A DNA stretch of 64,000 nucleotides from JANRIG01 sp033765235 (GTDB lineage: Bacteria; Bacteroidota; Bacteroidia; Cytophagales; UBA9547). Below, piece after piece: positions 8,252-16,190 of this stretch (positions are counted from its first letter, which is position 1; every line of letters begins with the position of its first letter). The notes beneath the pieces are model-generated. The model was given only the letters and a program-made list of their open reading frames with translations. It had not been told where the DNA came from and did no database searches. Both the position numbers and the translations under genes were made by a program. The stretch spans positions 8,314 to 72,313 of the forward strand of contig JANRIG010000017.1 of the NCBI GenBank assembly GCA_033765235.1, read 5' to 3'.

Positions 8252-8328
8252 TGTAGGTTATTCACTTACTGTTTTGTGACTTACAAAATATAGAAGAAGT
8301 GCTACTGTTTTTTTGATTAGTTATTGGT

Positions 8329-9045
8329 TCAGACAACTAGCATTGAGCGTGCGCACGCTGCCACATATATGCCTGCAGTGTCGGTGCGCAGCCTTGAGGT
8401 GCCTAAGCTCACAGGTATATATTCATATTTTTTGGCCAATGTTATCTCTTCGGGGCTAAAATCGCCCTCGGGGCCTATGAGTATGTTATAGTTATTATTA
8501 CCATTGCCAAAATATTTGCTTATGGGCACTTGTCCTACATCATTTTCTATGTAGGCAATACATTTTAGAGAAGTATTTTCTGATTGTATAAATGTTTTAT
8601 AATCAACAGGTTGGTGTATTTGTGGTAAATAATATTTTTGCGATTGTTTCATGGCAGCTACTGCTATCTTGTGTATCCTGTCCATATTTACTGCTTTGCG
8701 CTCGGTGCGCTCTGTCATGATAAAAGTGAGCTTGTGCAAGCCTATTTCTACAGCTTTTTCTACAAAGTATTCAATTCGGTCTGCATTTTTGGTAGGAGCT
8801 ATAGCTATGTGGAGGGTGTATTTGTCGGGGGAGGATATGTATTTGTGCAAAGATATATTGATTATTGCCTGATTTTTGTCATATTTTGCAATATTGCCCT
8901 CATACACATTGCCATTGCCATCGGTCACCATTACAGTGCTGCCTATGCCGTAGCGCATTACATTTTTGCAATGGTGGTATTCGTCATGCACCAACAGTAT
9001 GTTGTCATTTATAATATTTTGCGCAAAAAAAATGTTTTGGGTCAT
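8329..9045 (-). CDS. rsmE: 16S rRNA (uracil1498-N3)-methyltransferase
   Basis: RsmE methylates N3 of U1498 in 16S rRNA using S-adenosylmethionine. The 238-residue SPOUT protein has an N-terminal PUA-like domain (HHCKNVMRYGIGSTVMVTDG) and the trefoil-knot C-terminus with VEKAVEIGLHKLTFIMTERTERK, NILIGPEGDFSPEE and VSLGTSRLRTDTAGI, which form the cofactor site. Its ATG overlaps the pdxA stop by one base (TAATG), so it is the last gene of a pepA-pdxA-rsmE operon on the minus strand. Confidence 0.95.
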   Translation of the reverse strand: MTQNIFFAQNIINDNILLVHDEYHHCKNVMRYGIGSTVMVTDGNGNVYEGNIAKYDKNQAIINISLHKYISSPDKYTLHIAIAPTKNADRIEYFVEKAVEIGLHKLTFIMTERTERKAVNMDRIHKIAVAAMKQSQKYYLPQIHQPVDYKTFIQSENTSLKCIAYIENDVGQVPISKYFGNGNNNYNILIGPEGDFSPEEITLAKKYEYIPVSLGTSRLRTDTAGIYVAACARSMLVV

Positions 9046-10097
9046 TATTCGCCTTTGTGGTGTGTGGGTTTGAGTGCATGTGTTTCATAATATTTATTTT
9101 CTGCCCTGTTTTTTACAATATCGCAGGCGGTGAAAAGTGCACATTGAAACGAGCTGCTGCTTACCATGTTTTTGCCAGCAATGTCAAAGGCAGTGCCATG
9201 GTCCGGAGAGGTGCGCACTACAGGTAGCCCGGCGGTGAAGTTTACTCCTGTTTCAAAACTTATCATTTTGAAAGGTATCAATCCTTGGTCGTGATACATA
9301 CATAGCACGGCATCGTATTTGGTATATTGCCCGCTGCCAAAAAAACCGTCGGAGGCAAAGGGCCCCATTACTATATGTCCATTGTTTTTGTAGGCAGTAA
9401 TGATGGGGGTCAATATATCCCTGTCTTGTGTGCCTATTTCTCCACTGTCGCCCGCATGAGGATTGAGCCCTATCACTGCTATTTTGGGTTTGGTAATATT
9501 AAAATCTATCTTGAGCGAAGCCAGCATAAGGTCAAGTTTAGACTTTATTTGATGCTCAGTTATATCATTGTCTATTTTATTGACAGGTACATGCATAGAT
9601 ACTACTGCTATGCGTACCTCATCGCTCACCATAAACATAAGCACATCTTTGGCTTGAAACTTATGTTGCAAATATTCAGTATGCCCTATGAAGTTAAACT
9701 CATTATTTTTCACATTGTGTTTGTCTATAGGCAGGGTACAAAGCGCATCTGTTTTGCCTTCTTTGAGGTCGGCTACGGCACGGTTTAGCGAGATTACTGC
9801 GCATTTTCCGGATTCGGCAGTAGGTGTGCCCAGGTGCAGCTCATAGTCTTCGTTCCAGCAGTTTACCACATTGAGTGCTTCAGGTTTTATGCCTTGTATA
9901 TGGTGGGTATAATGAAATATTTGTTCTTCTATATTGTTGTTTTTCAAGTATTTGGTTAATAATTTTTCGGAGGCATATACTACAGGCGTCATGTATTTGA
10001 GCATCGTTTGCTGCCCAAAGGCTTGCAGTAATATTTCGAGGCTCACTCCATTATAGTCGCCTATGGTTATGCCAATTACAGTTTTTTTTTCGGTCAT
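9045..10097 (-). CDS. pdxA: 4-hydroxythreonine-4-phosphate dehydrogenase
   Basis: PdxA oxidises 4-phosphohydroxy-L-threonine in de novo pyridoxal phosphate synthesis. The 350-residue protein begins with the family TIGDYNGVSLEI segment and shows the three metal/substrate histidine sites: FIGHTEYL, GLNPHAGDSGEIG and MYHDQGLIPFK, plus RTSPDHGTAFDIAGK near the end. Its ATG overlaps the pepA stop (ATGA), indicating translational coupling. No other pyridoxine genes are visible in the window. Confidence 0.95.
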   Translation of the reverse strand: MTEKKTVIGITIGDYNGVSLEILLQAFGQQTMLKYMTPVVYASEKLLTKYLKNNNIEEQIFHYTHHIQGIKPEALNVVNCWNEDYELHLGTPTAESGKCAVISLNRAVADLKEGKTDALCTLPIDKHNVKNNEFNFIGHTEYLQHKFQAKDVLMFMVSDEVRIAVVSMHVPVNKIDNDITEHQIKSKLDLMLASLKIDFNITKPKIAVIGLNPHAGDSGEIGTQDRDILTPIITAYKNNGHIVMGPFASDGFFGSGQYTKYDAVLCMYHDQGLIPFKMISFETGVNFTAGLPVVRTSPDHGTAFDIAGKNMVSSSSFQCALFTACDIVKNRAENKYYETHALKPTHHKGE

Positions 10098-11536
10098 GAT
10101 GCAGTCAGTGATTTTATATATTTATAAAGCAATCTCACACCTGTGGCAGTAGCATTTTTACCTATATAGCTGTCACTTTTATCAGACCATGATACACCTG
10201 CTATGTCGAGGTGCAGCCATGGGTATGATACAAAGTGTTCTAAAAATTTGCCTCCTATGATAGCTCCTGCTTCGGCACCGGCTCCTATGTTTTTTATATC
10301 TGCTATGTCAGAGATTAATTCTTCGCCATATTCGTCCCATAGAGGAAACTCTACCAATCTTTCGTTTACAGCCATTCCACATTCTTCCAATTTATTTTTT
10401 ATTTGTTTTGAGGCTGTGCCCATATACACTATGCCATGTTTGCCTATGGCGCGCTTGGCAGAGCCGGTAAGGGTGGCCAAGTCTATGCACAGCATAGGAT
10501 TATATTTGGAGGCATAGGCAAGTGCATCTGCCAATATAAGTCTGCCTTCTGCATCAGTATTGAGCACTTCCACGGTTTTTTTATTATACATATATATGAT
10601 ATCGCCAGGCACAAATGAGGTGGCACTCACCATATTATCGGTGATGGGTGCTATGGCTACCAGATGTACAGGCAACTTATTATGAGCTACAGCACCTATG
10701 GCAGCTGCTACTATAGCACACCCTGCCATGTCATATTTCATATTTTCCATTCCCTCAGCAGTTTTCAGGCTATAGCCTCCGGAGTCATACACCACGCCTT
10801 TTCCTACAAGCACTATGGGTTTTTTATTTATTGCATTTTTTGGACTATACTCCATGATGCAGAGTGCAGGGCTGTTTTTTGAACCTTGGTTTACTGCTAA
10901 TATACCACCCATACTCAGGCTTTTTATTTTTTGCATGCCCAATATTTCTACCTCTATACCCTTATCAGTAGCGTAATTTTGAATATTTTCGCACAGTTCG
11001 CTCACTCCCAATGTGCTATAAGGTTCATTTATCCAATCTTTGGCTTTGTATAATGCAGCTAAGGTATTAATGGTTTCGTTGAGGTCATGCTTAGCAAGAG
11101 ATAGGTCTATGATATGTACCGTTTTTAGTATTTTGTCTTGTTTTTTGGTTTTATATTTATGAAATGAATATGCTGAGAGCAGCAATCCCTCGAGCATGTC
11201 AAGTATATTTTGTGAGGTAGGGGTATTGTTTTCTATTTGCAGGGTTTGTATGTGGTGGTTTAAGCATACTTTATGAAGTTCATAACCGAGTTTGCGCAGT
11301 TTTTCAGCTTTTTTGTGAATGGAAGTTTCCTGAGGTTTTTTTATTAATATGATATATCTTGTGTATTGATTAAGGAGTATAAGTGGGGTGTTTTCTTTGA
11401 GTTTTTGGGTCAAAAATTGTGCTTCAGCCTCTGTTTTGGCATATTCTTTTACATTGGCCAAGTCATTGTAAAGCACACACAGGTGGTGGCTGTCTGAGGT
11501 ATTGGGTATTTGTTTTACATTTATCATAAGGGACAA
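10094..11536 (-). CDS. pepA: Leucyl aminopeptidase (M17 family)
   Basis: This is a two-metal cytosolic aminopeptidase removing N-terminal residues from peptides. In the 480-residue chain the C-terminal catalytic domain is complete: VLVGKGVVYDSGGYSLK, KYDMAGCAIV, the signature NTDAEGRLILADALAYA and ATLTGSAKRAIG, with the metal-binding Asp/Glu and Lys residues in place. The N-terminal M17 domain (about residues 1-170) is divergent, as usual. It is the first gene of the operon with pdxA and rsmE. Its DNA-binding role known in E. coli PepA cannot be assumed here. Confidence 0.92.
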   Translation of the reverse strand: MSLMINVKQIPNTSDSHHLCVLYNDLANVKEYAKTEAEAQFLTQKLKENTPLILLNQYTRYIILIKKPQETSIHKKAEKLRKLGYELHKVCLNHHIQTLQIENNTPTSQNILDMLEGLLLSAYSFHKYKTKKQDKILKTVHIIDLSLAKHDLNETINTLAALYKAKDWINEPYSTLGVSELCENIQNYATDKGIEVEILGMQKIKSLSMGGILAVNQGSKNSPALCIMEYSPKNAINKKPIVLVGKGVVYDSGGYSLKTAEGMENMKYDMAGCAIVAAAIGAVAHNKLPVHLVAIAPITDNMVSATSFVPGDIIYMYNKKTVEVLNTDAEGRLILADALAYASKYNPMLCIDLATLTGSAKRAIGKHGIVYMGTASKQIKNKLEECGMAVNERLVEFPLWDEYGEELISDIADIKNIGAGAEAGAIIGGKFLEHFVSYPWLHLDIAGVSWSDKSDSYIGKNATATGVRLLYKYIKSLTAS

Positions 11537-11871
11537 AGGTTGCGAAAATATTTTACATCTCTATCTATGATTTATTAGATTAATAAATGATATCCTATTT
11601 ATCCTATTCGCAGTGAGAAGTGTGAGAGACTGTATTAGTAATAAATCAACTTTAAATGATAAATTTGAAATTTACCCTTTTTGGGTGAAGGATGCGAGGG
11701 CTGTATGCCAAAGGCAAGACAGGTAGCGGCAGTATGCCGCTACGGCACCCCTAAGCAGCCTGACCGCGCCGCAGGCGGGGGCACCCCCAAGTAATTATTT
11801 AATGTTTATTGTTTATTTTGATTCAGGTATTATTTGTTTACTTTGTATAAATAGTTTTTCAAAATATAATT
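11537..11871. other. 335-bp divergent intergenic region with a GC-rich structured segment
   Basis: Separates pepA (minus) from mnmD (plus), so it must hold both promoters. About 11688-11791 is far richer in GC than anything around it and contains a perfect 9-bp hairpin (GTAGCGGCA, loop GTA, TGCCGCTAC; 11723-11743) and a second short GC stem near 11762-11781. No convincing ORF is present. The flanks are ordinary AT-rich spacer. Confidence 0.6.
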
Positions 11872-12528
11872 TTGAGTTTACAATTGATCACCACCCAAGA
11901 CGGGTCTCACACGCTATACATTCCAGAGATGGATGAAAAGTATCATGCCAGTGAGGGTGCTATATTTGAGTGCCAAAAAATATATATAGAAAACGGACTT
12001 AACTATGTGCAAAGAAAAAGTGTGGCAGTATTCGAATTTGGCTTTGGTACAGGACTCAATGCGCTGCTTGCAGCACAATATGCATCCATGTATCATGTGA
12101 ATACTGTGTACCACTCAATAGAATTGTACCCTGTATCGCAAGATATTTATACACAACTCAATTATGGCCAAATATTGGGTGATGAAACAAGCTATAGGCA
12201 TATTAATAGTAGCCCATGGGATACTCCAGTGCAAATAAACCCATATTTTACACTCACCAAAATACATGGCGACATCACTACATATACACTGAGAAGTGGA
12301 CTATATGATGTAATTTTTTTTGCAGGTTTTGGTCCCAGAAAACAACCTGAAGTATGGCACAAGTCTGTGTTGGCACGCATGTACGAGGGTTTGTGCAGCC
12401 GTGGAGTGTTGGTGACTTATTGTGCGCAAGGCCAGTTCAAACGTGACCTGAAAGAGATAGGTTTTTTTGTTGAAAATATACCTATTCCCAACGGCAAATA
12501 TGAGACCACCAGGGCTGTGAAACTTTAG
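11872..12528 (+). CDS. mnmD: tRNA U34 mnm5(s2)U methyltransferase MnmD
   Basis: The stand-alone equivalent of the N-terminal MnmC domain, it methylates nm5(s2)U34 of tRNA to mnm5(s2)U. Landmarks in the 218 residues are TQDGSHTLYIPEMDEKYHASEGA at the N-terminus, the SAM site FEFGFGTGLNALLAA, YHSIELYP, the DVIFFAGFGPRKQPEVW segment (usual DAFAP equivalent), VLVTYCAQGQFKR, and the C-terminal PNGKYETTRAVK close to the family GAPGKREM end. Start is a TTG, chosen because the family N-terminus begins there and no upstream ATG is in frame. Convergent with the next gene (7-bp gap). Confidence 0.85.
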   Translation: MSLQLITTQDGSHTLYIPEMDEKYHASEGAIFECQKIYIENGLNYVQRKSVAVFEFGFGTGLNALLAAQYASMYHVNTVYHSIELYPVSQDIYTQLNYGQILGDETSYRHINSSPWDTPVQINPYFTLTKIHGDITTYTLRSGLYDVIFFAGFGPRKQPEVWHKSVLARMYEGLCSRGVLVTYCAQGQFKRDLKEIGFFVENIPIPNGKYETTRAVKL

Positions 12529-12535
12529 GTATGTG

Positions 12536-13636
12536 CTAATGTAGTTCTGCTTCCTTATTCATCACCTCATTTTGGTGACGTATAGACTCTCCATGTATTG
12601 CGGTGAGTAGGGTAGTCATAAAGTCATCTGAGAGGCCTTTGCCCACCCCTTCTTGTATGCGCGTATTCACTATATCTTGCCATCGCCCGCTTTGCAGTAT
12701 GGTGATGTTATTGTCTTTTTTATATTGACCTATTTCTTTGGATACAGACATGCGCTTGGCTATGAGGCTCACTATGTCCTTGTCTATGGTGTCTATAATA
12801 TCGCGCAGTTCGTCAAGTTTGTTTTGCACAATGGGGTCAGACGTATTTTGATGTCTGTAAACCAAACTGTTCAGTATATCGCCCAACTCATCGGGTGTCA
12901 CCTGTTGTTTGGCATCGCTCAGAGCTACTTTGGGGTTTATGTGCGACTCTATCATGAGCCCGTCATAGTTGAGGTCCATGGCTTTTTGCGATACTTCGTA
13001 TAGATATTCTGTAGTACCACAGATGTGGCTTGGGTCACATATCATGGGCAGATTGGGTATTCGGCGGCGCAGTTCTATGGCAAGTTCCCATTGAGGTTTA
13101 TTTCTATATTCAGATTTGATAGTAGTAGAAAAGCCACGATGTATAGCACCAAGTTTGGTAATGCCTGCTTTATTAAGTCGCTCTAAGCCACCTATCCAAA
13201 GTTCTAAATCAGGATTTATGGGATTTTTTACAAATACAGGTATATCCACACCTTTAAGTGCATCGGCTATCTCTTGCATGCCAAATGGGTTCACAGTGGT
13301 ACGTGCCCCTATCCATACTATTTGTACACCTGCTTTGAGTGCATCTTCCAAATGTTTGGCATTGGCTATCTCGGTAGCTACAGGCTTGCCTACAGCTTTG
13401 CCGGCATCGGTGAGCCAGCTAAGACCTTCTATACCTATGCCTTCAAACGTGCCTGGGCGTGTACGTGGTTTCCAAATTCCTGCCCTTATCACAGATACAT
13501 TAAATCGAGCCACACCTTTCACGGTTTGCATTACTTGCTCAGGGGTTTCGGCACTGCACGGACCTGATATAATCAATGGTTTTTTAAAGTTATACCCCCA
13601 TTTTTCTATAGGTAGAATTTGTAAATCAACTTTCAT
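12536..13636 (-). CDS. Bifunctional DAHP synthase / chorismate mutase
   Basis: The protein catalyses the first step of the shikimate pathway and the branch step to prephenate. The N-terminal DAHP synthase of the KDPG/AroG-Kdo8P type (about residues 1-265) shows ISGPCSAETPEQ, RAGIWKPRTRPG, WIGARTTVNPF, GAIHRGFST and CDPSHICGTTEYL. The C-terminal AroQ-type chorismate mutase (about 275-360) shows LDELRDIIDTIDKDIVSLIAKRM and HGESIRHQ. This fusion order is common in Bacteroidota. I place the start at the ATG at 13636, because the ten residues before it in the longer frame do not resemble the family. No other aromatic genes adjoin it. Confidence 0.88.
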   Translation of the reverse strand: MKVDLQILPIEKWGYNFKKPLIISGPCSAETPEQVMQTVKGVARFNVSVIRAGIWKPRTRPGTFEGIGIEGLSWLTDAGKAVGKPVATEIANAKHLEDALKAGVQIVWIGARTTVNPFGMQEIADALKGVDIPVFVKNPINPDLELWIGGLERLNKAGITKLGAIHRGFSTTIKSEYRNKPQWELAIELRRRIPNLPMICDPSHICGTTEYLYEVSQKAMDLNYDGLMIESHINPKVALSDAKQQVTPDELGDILNSLVYRHQNTSDPIVQNKLDELRDIIDTIDKDIVSLIAKRMSVSKEIGQYKKDNNITILQSGRWQDIVNTRIQEGVGKGLSDDFMTTLLTAIHGESIRHQNEVMNKEAELH

Positions 13637-13949
13637 ATCACATTCATATTTGGTAAAAGAGTGCAAATGTCGCTATTTATTGTGAAATAGAAAAAAAAAT
13701 TGGCATAAATATATAATCATGGTACAATGATATGTATGTATTATTTTAATATTTCAACTTTCAAGCCCATTTATATTGCCAAATTATACTCATTTTGAAA
13801 CGTGAAAGAGTGGGGGAGAGTCTTGTGTATAAACCTCTATGAATAGCTAATAAATCATTATTTTCAAAAATTTAGCTATTGATTGTAGAATAAGTGAATG
13901 ATCTTTATATATTTTATGTATCTTTGTCAATGCAAAATAAGTACTCATC

Positions 13950-14597
13950 ATGGAAAGAATAGACCGGATAGAAGCAGGAATCATTGAACTTCAAAAAAGC
14001 CACGCTGAAACAGAAAAAATCATCATGGCTGGATTTACCAGATTGCAAAAGCGTCAGGAAAAAACAGATGCACAGCTTGCCAAAACAGATGCACAGCTTG
14101 CCAAAACAGATGCACAGCTTGCCAAAACAGATGCACAGCTTGCCAAAACAGATGCACAGCTTGCCAAAACAGATGCCAAACTATGGAGTATAGGAGTAAA
14201 TCTTGGTCACACAGCAGAAGAGTATTTTTATTACGCCTTGGTAGATAACCCTATGTTAGGAGGCATCACCTTTGATACAGTAGAAGCCAATATCAAAAGC
14301 CGTACCAAAACTGTGGAAGATGAGTTTGATATAGTGATGTACAACGGCGACAGCATAGGGCTCATAGAAATAAAACACAAAGTACACCCCTCTGATTTGG
14401 TGACACTCACTACACAAAAAGTACAAAACTTCAGGTCACTCTTTCCCGACTTTAAAGATTATAAAATATACTTAGGCATAGCAGGCATGAGTGTGCCCGA
14501 GGAGATAGCCAAGCAAGCACAAAGCAAAGGTATAGCTGTGCTCAGGCAAAAAGGAGAGGTAACCGAGATAAGCGACAAGCACCTCATAGCATATTGA
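13950..14597 (+). CDS. PD-(D/E)XK nuclease-like protein with heptad tandem repeat
   Basis: The 215-residue protein has two parts. Residues about 1-80 form a predicted coiled coil containing five perfect copies and one variant copy of a seven-residue unit (KTDAQLA). Residues about 85-215 resemble a PD-(D/E)XK nuclease-like domain (DUF3782-type): a helix with HTAEEYFYYAL, the strand EFDIV with the first acidic residue, and GLIEIKHKV carrying the E-x-K pair, ending in KGIAVLRQKG. The perfect DNA repeats allow copy-number change without a frameshift, as each unit is 21 bp. A paralogue with the same layout lies at 35817-36413. Function is unknown, and nuclease activity is inferred from motif spacing. 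Confidence 0.7.
   Translation: MERIDRIEAGIIELQKSHAETEKIIMAGFTRLQKRQEKTDAQLAKTDAQLAKTDAQLAKTDAQLAKTDAQLAKTDAKLWSIGVNLGHTAEEYFYYALVDNPMLGGITFDTVEANIKSRTKTVEDEFDIVMYNGDSIGLIEIKHKVHPSDLVTLTTQKVQNFRSLFPDFKDYKIYLGIAGMSVPEEIAKQAQSKGIAVLRQKGEVTEISDKHLIAY
14061..14177 (+). repeat. 21-bp in-frame tandem repeat (5 perfect copies plus a partial)
   Basis: Unit AAAACAGATGCACAGCTTGC followed by C (21 bp), starting at 14061, 14082, 14103, 14124 and 14145 with no mismatches. A sixth partial unit from 14166 diverges after 12 bases. Encodes heptads of a coiled coil. Confidence 0.97.
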
Positions 14598-14814
14598 TAT
14601 CACAAAATTATCAATCACAATACGTTACAAGCTCAAAGCCCCAATTCTCAATGCAGATATATACATATCCGTATGATAGGATGATTATACCATAAAAGCA
14701 TACACAAAAGATAGAAAAAATATTTTGTAATATTCTCAATACATTACTAAGAATAGTTAAATTTGTACATGATTAATCATAAATAATCATTTTATTACTA
14801 ATAATTAATCGCTA

Positions 14815-16188
14815 ATGCTCAATATTGATACATTTATATCGCTCTTTGGTAAGTTTCACCCACTTTTAGTACACTTGCCCATTGGGTTTGTATTTTTTGG
14901 GATAATATTAGAGATTATAGACTTTGGTCATCATAAATACTATGATGTACGCAAGTATCTTACTATTTCAATAGCTCTTTCATCCATATTGTCTGTAGCT
15001 GCCGGGTACACACTCAGTCTTTCAGGCGAATATGAAGGCGGGTTGCTCAATAGCCACATGTACACAGGTTATACATTTAACATACTGAGTATATTATGGG
15101 CTATATGGTATCTGACAGGTGGGCAATTGCAATATTACAAAGCTGTGAATAAGATATTATTAATCTTATTATTTACAATGGTGTGTGTCACCGGTCACTT
15201 TGGAGGCTCTCTTACACACGGCGAAAATTATTTGACATTAAATAATGATGAATCTGAAAAGCCAAAAAATAAAATTATAGTAAAAGTACCATTAGATAAA
15301 GCATTATTGTACCGAGATGTAGTACAAAATATATTTGATGCCAAATGTGTAAGTTGCCATAGTGCATCAAAGAAAAAAGGTGCATTGAGGCTGGACAACT
15401 ACGAAAAAATCATGCAAGGAGGTGAGAGTGGCAATGTAATAGTACCCGGCAATGCCATGCAAAGTGAGCTCTACAAACTCATTACTATGGACCATGTAGA
15501 GAAACGTGCCATGCCACCAAAAGGCAAAGCTCCTCTCACTCCTGAAGAAATAAAAATGATACAATATTGGATAGACGCTGGTGCCAAGCAAGACAGTAAA
15601 GTGTCTGATATAAAAAAAATTACAGAATACGCTGTGCTATTGTCCATGTATATAGATGGTATAGAAGATACTGCCATACAATTACAACCTGAGTTGCCCA
15701 TAGACCCATTGCCCCAAGAGGTAATACAAATGCTAAAGCAAAACGGACTGATGGTGAATATGCTCAACGAAACCTCCAACTACCTCGACATAAGGGTGAT
15801 AAATAACAAAAAAGCATGGAATGACCGCAGCACTCAATTACTTGCCAAAGCTGCCAAAAATATAGCTATTTTAGACCTTTCAGGAACTTCAATTACAAAA
15901 AATAGTCTTGAAATAATAGAAAATTTCGAAAATTTGTCTATATTGTATCTGCAAAATACAAACCTGAAAGATGCAGATATTGCTATTCTGTCTAATATCA
16001 AAAAATTAAAAATGCTCAACCTCTACGGCACCTCTATATCAGATGCATCTGTGGATATATTGGCAAAGTTGAAGATTGAAAAATTGCATATTTGGAATAC
16101 CAAAATTACCCCAAAAGGAGTACAAAAAATACGCTCCATTAATCCCAAGTTGCAAATAATATACGAAACTACTTTAGAATTTATATAA
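14815..16188 (+). CDS. Membrane c-type cytochrome with planctomycete-type haem domain and LRR
   Basis: The 457 residues show three modules. Residues about 1-140 carry four hydrophobic segments starting FGKFHPLLVHLPIGFVFFG, typical of DUF2231. Residues about 160-265 form a Planctomycete-type cytochrome c domain with haem motif CVSCH, a Leu-Asp-Asn-Tyr segment, VVPGN-like spacing and a likely axial Met in MPPKGK. Residues about 335-455 contain leucine-rich repeats (LDLSGTSIT, LYLQNTNLK, LNLYGTSIS). It is predicted to sit in the inner membrane with the haem and LRR parts outside the cytoplasm. It is the first gene of a tight three-gene operon (2-bp gap to the next). Function is not known, and electron transfer is only inferred from the haem site. 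Confidence 0.8.
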   Translation: MLNIDTFISLFGKFHPLLVHLPIGFVFFGIILEIIDFGHHKYYDVRKYLTISIALSSILSVAAGYTLSLSGEYEGGLLNSHMYTGYTFNILSILWAIWYLTGGQLQYYKAVNKILLILLFTMVCVTGHFGGSLTHGENYLTLNNDESEKPKNKIIVKVPLDKALLYRDVVQNIFDAKCVSCHSASKKKGALRLDNYEKIMQGGESGNVIVPGNAMQSELYKLITMDHVEKRAMPPKGKAPLTPEEIKMIQYWIDAGAKQDSKVSDIKKITEYAVLLSMYIDGIEDTAIQLQPELPIDPLPQEVIQMLKQNGLMVNMLNETSNYLDIRVINNKKAWNDRSTQLLAKAAKNIAILDLSGTSITKNSLEIIENFENLSILYLQNTNLKDADIAILSNIKKLKMLNLYGTSISDASVDILAKLKIEKLHIWNTKITPKGVQKIRSINPKLQIIYETTLEFI

Positions 16189-16190
16189 TT

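Noticed and set aside
14061..14177. Possible CRISPR array
   Set aside because: Units are contiguous with no spacers and are in-frame coding heptads.
13984..14193. Overlapping frame in the tandem repeat encoding KQMHSLP units
   Set aside because: It is a by-product of the 21-bp repeat read in another frame. The other frame continues into a conserved nuclease-like domain.
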